Under the pieces are notes generated by a model. The model was given only the letters and a program-made list of their open reading frames with translations, was not told the DNA's origin and searched no databases. Positions 56,693-64,000 of a stretch of 64,000 nt of DNA are shown one piece after another. Origin of the DNA: Leptolyngbya sp. FACHB-8 (lineage in GTDB: Bacteria; Cyanobacteriota; Cyanobacteriia; Elainellales; Elainellaceae); the NCBI RefSeq assembly GCF_014695575.1, contig NZ_JACJOO010000015.1, positions 62,001-126,000 on the forward strand, given 5' to 3'. Both the position numbers and the translations under genes were made by a program. The number at the start of each line of letters is the position of its first letter. Position 1 is the first letter of the stretch.

Positions 56693-58255
56693 TTAGATTG
56701 CCTTGGGAGCGTAGTGACGAGACACCAAGTCAACGCAACGATTCAACGTGTTGTTCAATCCTTGATTGAGACCCTGAATCATCGCATTAACAATATTTTG
56801 CAGCACGTCAGGCGGAATCTTTTCCTCCTGGAAGTACTGGGGATTCATGCCCCACTTGAGGATTTTGATAATGACTTCAGGGGGAACATTGGCAAAGGAA
56901 GTGGTGGCGATCGCCAACACAGCCTCTCCCGTTACCTTTTTAATTTCTGCTTGGGGCAGTGCTGGATCCAGGGTAGACGCTTCAATCTGCGCCAACTGAT
57001 CGAACAGCGTGTCGTAGCAGAAGGGCGTCAGCTCAGCGACCAGCATGTGACCGACCGGATCATAATGGCGAGACAGGATCTCAGCAGCATTAATCAAGGT
57101 GTTGAGTTCGGAGGGATTGTCCCAGTCGATTTGTCCCCGGAAGAGGGGTTCCTCATAACCTGGCAAAATTCCCTGAAAGTAAATGCATAGATCCTTGCCC
57201 GACTCCAGAATCTTGTGAAGGGCCACTTCAAGGGTTTCTGTTGGCCATCCCAGGTTGCGGCACAGGACAAACTTCAGTTTTTTCGGCTCGGCAAAGACCA
57301 GAGCGTTCAGTAGCAGATGAACGGCCTCCCCAATGTTCTGGCCCACAATAAAACGATTCGGGGCATGGACATTGATGGGCCGATTCTGAGAGATTTTAGT
57401 GTCGAACTGTTCACAGAAGGAACTGTTGTTCAGCATGTGAGTGAAGCGGACCATGGCATAGGTGACGGTACCATGCTCAGAAGCGTGGGCAAACTGCCAT
57501 TCACAGAGCTTCTTGGATGCCGCATAAACCTCTGCGGTGTAATAGCGAGACGCTTTACCCGTGGAGGAGAAGACGCACTTCTTGACGCCATAGGCCTCAC
57601 ACATGCGAATCAGATTGCGCGTACCAAAGATATTGCTGGTAACAGTCTCGTGGATCTGTACCTCGGCCAACCCGGGTAGGCGTTGAGCTGCCAAATGAAA
57701 AACCACTTCGGGCTTTTCTGCCGCAAACACCTGTTCGAGAGATGTAGCGTCACGCATATCGACGGCGTAGTGGGCGATCGCTGTATCCCCCATGACCCCT
57801 TCATCTAGAGGTTTTACCTCAGTAGTCGCATCACTACATCGTTCTTTATCGACGGAGACAATGCGGGCAGCACCCAACCGGGCTACGGCTTCCAACAAAT
57901 GACGCCCAACATATCCCTCTCCTCCCGTAATTAGTACCCGCTTGTCTTTCAGTTCCAAACGGGCATCGTCTTCATAGAGGTGAATGTTACGTGTCCAAGC
58001 ATCGTAGAAGGGATCGCCTTGAAGACACCCCTCATTCTTGTAGGCACGAATCAGCCGTTGGGTCAAATCTCGTAATTGTTGCAATAGATCGGGGTCAGTT
58101 GGTTCGGGAGCCCCAATGGGAACCAATGCCTGAATTTTGGCGATTACATCCGCCTTCCGCTCTATTGGGTCGGAAGCACCAACCGCTAGCCCATTTGAAG
58201 AGGAGGACTGAAAATTAGATGCCGTGCTAGAGCGGTCAAGGTCTGGACTATACAT
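56693..58255 (-). CDS. NAD-dependent epimerase/dehydratase (extended SDR) with extra terminal domains
   Basis: A 520-aa protein. Residues about 30-100 are an N-terminal helical segment. About 103-400 form a Rossmann SDR domain: the NAD-binding GGEGYVGRHLLEA, DKERCS, and YAVDMRDATSL. The usual YxxxK catalytic pair is seen as YAASKKLCEW (Tyr-x3-Lys). About 400-520 form a C-terminal domain of helices (NAAEILSRHYDPVGHMLVAELTPF, and PPEVIIKILKWGMNPQYF). It resembles polysaccharide-biosynthesis CapD/RmlD-like enzymes, but the flanking domains are unusual. A sugar-nucleotide substrate is inferred only. Confidence 0.78.
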   Translation of the reverse strand: MYSPDLDRSSTASNFQSSSSNGLAVGASDPIERKADVIAKIQALVPIGAPEPTDPDLLQQLRDLTQRLIRAYKNEGCLQGDPFYDAWTRNIHLYEDDARLELKDKRVLITGGEGYVGRHLLEAVARLGAARIVSVDKERCSDATTEVKPLDEGVMGDTAIAHYAVDMRDATSLEQVFAAEKPEVVFHLAAQRLPGLAEVQIHETVTSNIFGTRNLIRMCEAYGVKKCVFSSTGKASRYYTAEVYAASKKLCEWQFAHASEHGTVTYAMVRFTHMLNNSSFCEQFDTKISQNRPINVHAPNRFIVGQNIGEAVHLLLNALVFAEPKKLKFVLCRNLGWPTETLEVALHKILESGKDLCIYFQGILPGYEEPLFRGQIDWDNPSELNTLINAAEILSRHYDPVGHMLVAELTPFCYDTLFDQLAQIEASTLDPALPQAEIKKVTGEAVLAIATTSFANVPPEVIIKILKWGMNPQYFQEEKIPPDVLQNIVNAMIQGLNQGLNNTLNRCVDLVSRHYAPKAI

Positions 58256-58684
58256 GCTCAGCTCCCAGTTATAAGGACAGTAAATCTCAAGCCTTACTAA
58301 GTGCGTTTAAAGTTCACTGTGATTTGAGAATGAAAATAAATACATGATTCTTTTACTGAACCAACCCCAGGAATTGTAAAGGCTTCATAAAGCCTGTTTC
58401 CAGGAGTTGCCTAAGCCACTTGAAATTTAGCAGAAGCACGAAAAAATCCCTTATGGGTAAATCTTCAACCGTGCAATCTCTTTAAAAAATTCATTGCTAC
58501 TTTAAAGACTTGATAAACAGCAGACTCAGCTTCTTGGGGCGGTAAAGAGAATTACATCCTTAACAAAACTTATAAAACCCGCTGTTAAACTAGGCCATTT
58601 CTAAGCAGCTTGGGCAGTGCTTTTAGGAATGGAGTGAGTGTATCCATCCCAGCTGATTAAATGAAGACCATTGGGTTTTCTTTA
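58256..58684. other. AT-rich spacer
   Basis: No gene or repeat seen. It holds the minus-strand promoter of the SDR gene and the 3' end of the FkbM-type gene's transcript. Confidence 0.35.
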
Positions 58685-59950
58685 TCAATTAGCTCTGGGC
58701 TCCGAAGAAATGGGATATTGAGCATTCTCTAAATCCTTTAAGGAGGTAAACGGAACAGCTTCAACGCCTTCGTGAAGTGGGCGATCGCACTCCAATAGAA
58801 CTTGGGCGGTAATACGAGGAGTGATTGATTCTAGTTGTGACATTTGCTCGGGGGTGAGCAGGATAAAATCTGGTTCGCCTTCCGATTCATCCACCTCAGT
58901 TTCCTCTAAAACCGACATCATGAGGCTTGCCAGGAGTAGGTTGGCAGCTTCAGACTCTACATCTTCTGCTGTAATTAGCATGGTCATCATGTGCTTTTGA
59001 GGGTGCGTCAGCACAGTCTTTAACAGCTGGATAAGTTTTTGATTCAATACGGTTTCATCTATCTCCCAATTTGGCCGAACCAGCAAATTAATTGCTCTTA
59101 AGTTGAATAGTTCTCCACAATCAGATTTGATTTGTTCAAACGCTTCTGTTTCTAAGCCAGATGGAGAGCAATACTCGTCGAGCGAAAGTTCCTCAATGGC
59201 TTTAATGTATTCGTCGCGCCACGCTCTAAGGTGGACATTCAAGTTTTCTTGATGCGCCTCAGGGACGAAGCTTTTACTCTGCCTAAACAGTCCTTCTTCT
59301 TTAACGAATGCCATGTCAGCTTGCCAGAGGGCCCCATCAGTAGGCCGGTATACTAAGTCGACAATGTCATAGATAACAAATCCTTGCGATCGCATCACAT
59401 CTATCACGTCATGAATTTGCCCAAAGAGGCTAACCTCAATAATCAGATACTCCGTATCTTTTAGCGCTTGAGTTGCTCCTAGTAGTACATCGGGTTCATT
59501 ACCATCTACGTCTAGCTTTATTAGGTAGGGCGGTTCTAACTCATACTGCTGGCAAATTTCATCCACGGTAATGGCTGGAACCTTACGAAGATAAGGATCA
59601 GCAACAGGTTCTGGAGGCGAAGTTTGGCTTTGAGTTTGATGTACGTTGGTAACAGAGGAGTGAGCAAGCTCGGGGCTGATGTGCAATTCTGCTATGCCTG
59701 ACTGACTTGCCGCGGCCGCAATAATATATTCTGCATTGGGTAATTTGGAACAGAGCGTTGCCAGATAGGGTTCGTTTTCACTGACTGGCTCAATCATGAA
59801 ATGTCTGGCGCGGGGAAAAGCATCATATAGCTCAAAGGTTCCCAGGGCTGCACCAACATCAATCACCGTTTTGGGTTCAAAGCCTTTGTTTTGTTTAAGA
59901 TGCAGCAATCCGCTGAATATTCTGGATCTTGACATCGTTGAGTTATTCAT
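58685..59950 (-). CDS. FkbM-family methyltransferase with C-terminal extension
   Basis: A 421-aa protein. Residues about 15-215 are a class I SAM methyltransferase of the FkbM type: the SAM loop VIDVGAALGTFELYDAFPRARHFMIEPVSE, and LIKLDVDGNEPDVLLGATQALKD, typical of the family. The remaining 200 residues (EAHQENLNVHLRAWRDEYIKAIEE onward) are acidic, helical and unrecognised. FkbM-type enzymes methylate hydroxyls on sugars or secondary metabolites. Neighbouring SDR and sulfotransferase genes suggest surface glycan work, but no operon is formed. Confidence 0.82.
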   Translation of the reverse strand: MNNSTMSRSRIFSGLLHLKQNKGFEPKTVIDVGAALGTFELYDAFPRARHFMIEPVSENEPYLATLCSKLPNAEYIIAAAASQSGIAELHISPELAHSSVTNVHQTQSQTSPPEPVADPYLRKVPAITVDEICQQYELEPPYLIKLDVDGNEPDVLLGATQALKDTEYLIIEVSLFGQIHDVIDVMRSQGFVIYDIVDLVYRPTDGALWQADMAFVKEEGLFRQSKSFVPEAHQENLNVHLRAWRDEYIKAIEELSLDEYCSPSGLETEAFEQIKSDCGELFNLRAINLLVRPNWEIDETVLNQKLIQLLKTVLTHPQKHMMTMLITAEDVESEAANLLLASLMMSVLEETEVDESEGEPDFILLTPEQMSQLESITPRITAQVLLECDRPLHEGVEAVPFTSLKDLENAQYPISSEPRAN

Positions 59951-60393
59951 GGCTCTGCTGGCAGGACTGCATCACTGAACAAAAATAGGTTGCCCAAAAA
60001 ACGAAAAATTCGCTCTGTTTTATAGCTTGTAATGCTACGAAAGTTTGCAGGTGCTGTCCTGACAACATGAGCTAGATACGCTATGACTGAAAACACAGAT
60101 CAGATTTGACTGCAAATGGTTCAGACCAACTTAGAAGCTCTTTGAAAACTCTTTGAAAAGCTATTGAAAAGGCTCATGCTCCACACTATTTAGATAGGAA
60201 ACATCAACCTTTTCTAATAGCTTTTTAAGCTCTTTTGACGAATCAGGACTAAGATTTTGCTCCTTCACAATGTAGTTTTCGGCCTTGAATGGTGAAATGG
60301 AGCAGCTCCCGCAAAAGTATGTAGCCGATTCAGAAATTACGGTTCAAGTTCTACTGACAGCCCGCCAATTTTCTATCATTCACTCCTTTTTCT
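59951..60393. promoter_or_regulatory. Divergent spacer with short repeats
   Basis: CTCTTTGAAAA occurs twice in tandem (about 60137-60158), with a third similar CTATTGAAAA just after, all in an AT-rich promoter-like stretch. No gene seen. Confidence 0.4.
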
Positions 60394-61824
60394 ATGGCCA
60401 AGCCTCTTTCTGTGCAGCCCCCGCTGGAGTTCATTCCTCCCAACTTTCAAACCTGGGTTTGGTGGGGGGCGCGATCGCTCCTCCCCTACCGCCTGCGCTA
60501 CAGCCATAACATTGCCGACGTCCAGGTTCAGCATATTGAGCGGTTGGTGGATCTGTATCACCAGTTTGAACAGGGCAAAGCACGCTTTCTCCTGGCCTTT
60601 CGCCATCCCAGCACGAGCGATCCTGAGTGCCTGCTGCACTTGAGCTCTTACGTATTACCCGCTGCTGCTCGACAACAGGGTGTGTCCTTATCGAATCCGA
60701 CCCATTTTCACTTCATTTACGACCGTGGCATTCCTCTCTGGGCCGGGCAGTATGTGGGTTGGCTTTATTCACGGCTAGGAGGAATTCCCATCCGACGAGG
60801 AAAGGTTGATACCACAGGGTTACGGACGATTCGGCAGTTGTTTGTAGAGGGCCGCTTTCCGATCGCCGCCGCTCCTGAAGGGGCGACGAATGGACATAAC
60901 GAGCTGGTCAGCCCTATTGAACCAGGAATTGCCCAATTTGGATTCTGGTGCGCTGAGGATTTGAAGAAGGGCGATCGCTCTGAATTGGTCTATATCTTGC
61001 CTGTGGGATTGCAGTATGACTTCATCAGTCCTCCCTGGCACCGCATGGCCCAACTTCTTCATCAGCTAGAGGTGGATAGTGGTCTAGTTCCAGAATCTGA
61101 TTTCCTCTCGGTTTCTGCTGTGCAGGATGGTGTAACGCCTACTTCCGAACAGCAAACCCAACTCTATCAACGGCTTTTCCGTCTGGGAGTTTATTTGCTG
61201 GGCCTGATGGAAGAGTATTACTCCCGGTTTTATCGACAACCGGTAGCGACCTTGCAAGCCTCGGCTGGCACACGCTTGAGAGTTCCTGAAAATATTTCCA
61301 ACGAGGCTCTGGCCGAGCGGCTTCAAGCCCTACTCAATAGCGCCTTGGGAGTTGCTGAACAGTTTTTTGGATTACAACCCAAAGGGTCACTCGCAGACCG
61401 TTGCCGTCGGCTTGAGCAGGCCGCTTGGGATCGTATCTTTCGTGAAGATATTAAGGACCTGGATGCCTTACCTGCTGTTGAGCGCGGGTTGGCTGATCGC
61501 ATTGCCGAGGAATCTGACTTTCACATCTGGCACATGCGACTGGTGGAAACTTTTGTCAGCGTGACAGGCAACTATGTGCGAGAAAAGCCCTCGGCCGAGC
61601 GTTTCGGAGAAACTCTAACTCTCCTCTGGGATATGGTGTCCCGCTTAAAGGGACAGCACTCCTTTCCTTATCCTATGCTGGGGCAGCGTCGGGCCCGTCT
61701 TAGTATTGGGGAGCCCTTGTCGGTGAGCGATCGCATGCCCGACTACCACGCTAACCGTCGCCAAGCTGTTGCAGCCCTCACTCAAGACCTTCAAACTGCT
61801 CTAGAAGCCATGATTCAGGCATAG
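60394..61824 (+). CDS. PlsC-like acyltransferase domain protein
   Basis: A 476-aa protein. The glycerolipid acyltransferase motif I (H-x4-D) is in LAFRHPSTSDPECL (about 70-82). Motif II is RGIPLWAGQ, then GIPIRRGKVDTTGLRTIRQL, and motif III is AAPEGATNGHNE. The C-terminal 230 residues (from about 245) are helical and of unknown kind, much longer than PlsC (about 240 aa). It has no clear transmembrane helix. It probably acylates a lipid or glycolipid at the membrane; substrate unknown. Confidence 0.82.
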   Translation: MAKPLSVQPPLEFIPPNFQTWVWWGARSLLPYRLRYSHNIADVQVQHIERLVDLYHQFEQGKARFLLAFRHPSTSDPECLLHLSSYVLPAAARQQGVSLSNPTHFHFIYDRGIPLWAGQYVGWLYSRLGGIPIRRGKVDTTGLRTIRQLFVEGRFPIAAAPEGATNGHNELVSPIEPGIAQFGFWCAEDLKKGDRSELVYILPVGLQYDFISPPWHRMAQLLHQLEVDSGLVPESDFLSVSAVQDGVTPTSEQQTQLYQRLFRLGVYLLGLMEEYYSRFYRQPVATLQASAGTRLRVPENISNEALAERLQALLNSALGVAEQFFGLQPKGSLADRCRRLEQAAWDRIFREDIKDLDALPAVERGLADRIAEESDFHIWHMRLVETFVSVTGNYVREKPSAERFGETLTLLWDMVSRLKGQHSFPYPMLGQRRARLSIGEPLSVSDRMPDYHANRRQAVAALTQDLQTALEAMIQA

Positions 61825-62031
61825 AAACATCCGCTTGCACCCATCTCTCTAGACATACTCGGCAATAAAACTTAATACCCGGAAACGCTGGAATCCTTTT
61901 CGGCTGCGCCCTTTCCCCCCATAATGGGGTTACTTCTTTGAGATAGTCCACCGGAACCCGGCGACCTCGCAGAGGGCGATCGCTCCGCTGGTTTTGGAAA
62001 CCTTAGATTCATACATTAAGGAAGAGCACTC

Positions 62032-62247
62032 ATGGTTCAACGTGGTTCTAAAGTACGCATCCTGCGTCCCGAATCCTACTGGTTCCAGGACACAGGTGTT
62101 GTGGCCTCCATTGACCAAAGCGGCATTAAGTACCCCGTGATCGTTCGTTTTGAAAAAGTCAATTATGCCGGTGTGAACACCAACAACTTTGCCCTCAGTG
62201 AAGTTGTTGAAGTGGAAGCACCTAAGAAAGCTCCTGCCAAGAGCTAA
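62032..62247 (+). CDS. psaE: Photosystem I subunit IV (PsaE)
   Basis: A 71-aa SH3-like stromal subunit of photosystem I that helps ferredoxin docking and cyclic electron flow. The sequence [48 protein letters not shown] is the whole family core, with a short Lys/Pro/Ala tail. Start supported by AAGGAAGAG upstream. It is separately transcribed, with a two-hairpin repeat about 100 bp downstream. Confidence 0.97.
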   Translation: MVQRGSKVRILRPESYWFQDTGVVASIDQSGIKYPVIVRFEKVNYAGVNTNNFALSEVVEVEAPKKAPAKS

Positions 62248-62350
62248 TCGGCTCGTTGTTTTTTCAATACAACTAACCAAGGGGGACAGAGCTGGGCTAA
62301 CCACTTCTGTGCCCCTTTGTTTTTGAAATGTGCTTATCCTAGCGTTAGAA

Positions 62351-62486
62351 CCCAGCAATTCTCGGTATGGAATCAGACCCGAAAACTGCTTGCCTTCGGC
62401 AAGCAGTTTTCGGGCTTCAAAGCCAAGATTGCGCGCCCGACAGGCGCGCAATCTTGGCTTTGAAGCTCATAATGAGAATTGCTGGG
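62351..62486. repeat. Two-hairpin palindromic element (family D)
   Basis: 13-bp inverted ends CCCAGCAATTCTC and GAGAATTGCTGGG enclose two hairpins: one with 16-bp arms CCCGAAAACTGCTTGC (62378-62414) and one with 22-bp arms starting CTTCAAAGCCAAGATTG (62415-62465). The same plan as family A (inverted ends plus two stems) but unrelated sequence. No second copy in the window. Confidence 0.85.
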
Positions 62487-62590
62487 AAGTCTACGGTTGG
62501 AATTAGGGTTAACGGCGGTGTGATATAGTTTGGGGAACATTGGGGCCAGTTGGCTAATCCATGTGATCTAATAGCTTTCCACGGTTTTTC

Positions 62591-63493
62591 ATGCACGATT
62601 CCTCAGCGCCGCCGTCCGGCCAACGCACAGAACCCATCATTTTTTTTGTGCACATTCCTAAAACGGCCGGAACTACGCTCGGATCCATTATGGTTCGGCA
62701 GTATGGTCGAAAAAATATCTTTGCCTGCCATCCGGACCCTAGCGTTGTTGGGAAAACCCCTGAAGATTTCAAGCAAATGCCTGCTGAGGAACGCCTGCGG
62801 TACCGGGTCGTACGGGGGCATTTTGGCTATGGCATGCATGAAACCATTGGTGAGCCTGCCATCTATGTGACCGTACTACGTGATCCTCTTGACCGCGCCG
62901 TGTCGCATTATCATTACGCGCGAAAGCGGAAGGATCACTACCTGCACAAGCAGATCATGTCCCAGAATCTCGGGCTCAAAGAGTATGTCGTTAATGGCAT
63001 TTCTCTGGAGATGGACAACGGTCAAACTCGTATGCTGGTTGGGCCGGAAGGCGATACAACGCCTTTTGGACAATGCCCTCCTGAGTTTTTAGAGCGGGCC
63101 AAGCAAAACCTGCGAGAACACTTCGCTGTGGTGGGTACCTCTGAGCGGTTTGACGAAACCCTCATTGTTGCCAAAGAAATTATGGGATGGTCGATGCCCC
63201 TCTACATGAGCTGGAACGTCAGCCATAACCGCATGAAACGGGAAGATGTGCCACTGGATGTGGCGGAGGCCATCTATAAGCACAATTCCATGGATGTGGA
63301 ACTTTACCGCTACGTCGATGAGTTGTTGGATGAGTTGATTGCTAAGCATGTGCCTTTCTTCAAGCTCAAACTCGCCTGGTTTCGCAGCTTGAATTGGCTG
63401 TATACTCGATTCTTCAAGTTCAGTCGCTCCTTTCCAAAAGACTGGCAGGAAAAACTCGATCGCAATTTCTTCAAACTCGTTTGGGAAGACTAG
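62591..63493 (+). CDS. Sulfotransferase family protein
   Basis: A 300-aa protein. The PAPS 5'-phosphosulfate loop is FFVHIPKTAGTTLGSIM (about 19-35), and the 3'-phosphate binding segment is VLRDPLDRAVSHYHYARKRKD (about 96-116). These mark the sulfotransferase-2 (heparan/carbohydrate-type) family. No transmembrane anchor is seen, so it is likely cytosolic, with a sugar or glycolipid acceptor inferred. The stop TAG overlaps by one base the edge of a family B element, so the C-terminus may have been set by that insertion. Confidence 0.85.
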   Translation: MHDSSAPPSGQRTEPIIFFVHIPKTAGTTLGSIMVRQYGRKNIFACHPDPSVVGKTPEDFKQMPAEERLRYRVVRGHFGYGMHETIGEPAIYVTVLRDPLDRAVSHYHYARKRKDHYLHKQIMSQNLGLKEYVVNGISLEMDNGQTRMLVGPEGDTTPFGQCPPEFLERAKQNLREHFAVVGTSERFDETLIVAKEIMGWSMPLYMSWNVSHNRMKREDVPLDVAEAIYKHNSMDVELYRYVDELLDELIAKHVPFFKLKLAWFRSLNWLYTRFFKFSRSFPKDWQEKLDRNFFKLVWED

Positions 63494-63588
63494 TACGCTG
63501 AGGCAGAAATCCATCACCTATGTTTTGCGTGGGGTGCTTCGCACCCCACGCAAAACATAGGTTGCGAACTTAGGCCGCAGCCTACTAG
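63491..63588 (+). repeat. Palindromic element family B, copy B3
   Basis: 98 bp, same ends as B1 and B2 (GTACGCTGAGGC ... GCCTACTAG). The central hairpin has arms CCTATGTTTTGCGTGGGGTG, with the loop GCTTCGC in place of GCGAAGC. The first conserved base is the last base of the sulfotransferase stop codon. Confidence 0.88.
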
Positions 63589-63602
63589 CCTTAATTGCTT
63601 GT

Positions 63603-63644
63603 GACAGAGCCTCTTGTAGAAAAATTTCTGCAAGAGGCTCTGTC
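63603..63644. terminator. Palindromic terminator before prfC
   Basis: GACAGAGCCTCTTG and CAAGAGGCTCTGTC pair perfectly, continuing inward through AGAAA/TTTCT to an AA centre. It lies 110 bp after the sulfotransferase stop. Confidence 0.7.
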
Positions 63645-63750
63645 TAATAAATTAATGGCAGATAAAGTCCATAACTGTCAGCAAATTCAGCCACTTCCTA
63701 TAATGTAGGGTGGAGTCTTAGCGTCTCCTTACTTTTTCACTGTCGTTACC

Positions 63751-64000
63751 ATGACCACCGAACTCCAGACTGAGATTGCCTCCGCCGTTGAGCAGCGTCG
63801 GAATTTTGCCATCATCTCTCACCCAGACGCTGGTAAAACAACCCTTACGGAAAAACTGCTGCTATACGGAGGGGCCATTCACGAAGCCGGAGCGGTGAAA
63901 GCTCGTCGGGCACAACGTCATGCCACTTCCGACTGGATGGAGATGGAGCAGCAACGGGGTATTTCGATTACCTCTACCGTGTTGCAGTTTGAGTATGGCG
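63751..64000 (+). CDS. prfC: Peptide chain release factor 3, 3' end cut by window
   Basis: The first 83 codons are visible. P-loop of a translational GTPase: [26 protein letters not shown] (about 23-48), then switch-region [25 protein letters not shown] typical of RF3 (EF-G has other residues at these sites). RF3 recycles class I release factors after termination. Start ATG at 63751. The window ends inside the gene. Confidence 0.93.
   Translation, partial: MTTELQTEIASAVEQRRNFAIISHPDAGKTTLTEKLLLYGGAIHEAGAVKARRAQRHATSDWMEMEQQRGISITSTVLQFEYG

Noticed and set aside
59796-59978. 60-codon plus-strand frame opposite the FkbM gene
   Set aside because: Antisense shadow of a well-supported gene.

Overview
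The window comes from a cyanobacterial chromosome. It carries photosystem genes (psbZ, psaE), cyanobacterial NDH-1 subunits (ndhN, ndhB), cyanobacterial or plastid families (ycf45-type ATPase, CPP1-like, CCB-type cofactor assembly, LdpA, LabA), and many copies of the octamer GCGATCGC (HIP1), inside genes as well as between them. Nothing in the sequence fixes the genus. Coding density is high, there is no transposase, prophage or CRISPR array, and the ribosomal cluster follows the usual cyanobacterial order.

Layout. 1-1.9 kb: the end of a zinc-ribbon membrane protein, three identical tRNA-Gly(GCC) genes in a 151-bp tandem array, ribH and psbZ. 2.8-5.5 kb: a three-module DHH / CBS / tRNA nucleotidyltransferase protein. 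6.5-11.4 kb: two DUF2382 proteins (one with a PRC barrel), a membrane protein with a kinase-like N-terminus, and a small exported protein. 12-25.5 kb: housekeeping and envelope genes (OmpR-type regulator, CPP1-like, HAD hydrolase, DUF456, CCB-like, D,D-carboxypeptidase, LptC-like, LabA, MetG, Ycf45, LdpA, NdhN). 26.2-44 kb: one plus-strand ribosomal supercluster from rplC to prfA, including secY, adk, infA, rpoA and truA, preceded by a structured leader that ends in a terminator-like hairpin. 44-64 kb: single genes or small units (DUF92/VTE6-like, VOC, lipase, roadblock-like, GNAT, M24 peptidase, NdhB, TopA, CysK, SDR epimerase, FkbM methyltransferase, acyltransferase, PsaE, sulfotransferase, start of prfC).

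The most unusual content is between the genes. Spacers carry long, often perfect palindromes, and several fall into repeat families. Family A is a 120-bp element made of two hairpins between 12-bp inverted ends. It has three full copies and two worn ones; two copies are flanked by perfect 8-bp direct repeats, and one of these sits inside the loop-side arm of another palindrome. Family B is a 98-bp element with three copies of equal length. Family C has two related copies, and a further two-hairpin element lies at 62.35 kb. Copies of one family differ in their stems yet stay fully paired. The elements look like non-autonomous mobile palindromes that settle mainly at the 3' ends of genes, where they could also act as terminators.

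Other points of interest are two loopless perfect palindromes of 66 and 64 bp, the rplC leader, and two clock-linked genes (labA, ldpA) within 6 kb next to ndhN. All functional calls rest on reading the translated sequence by eye; no database search was run.
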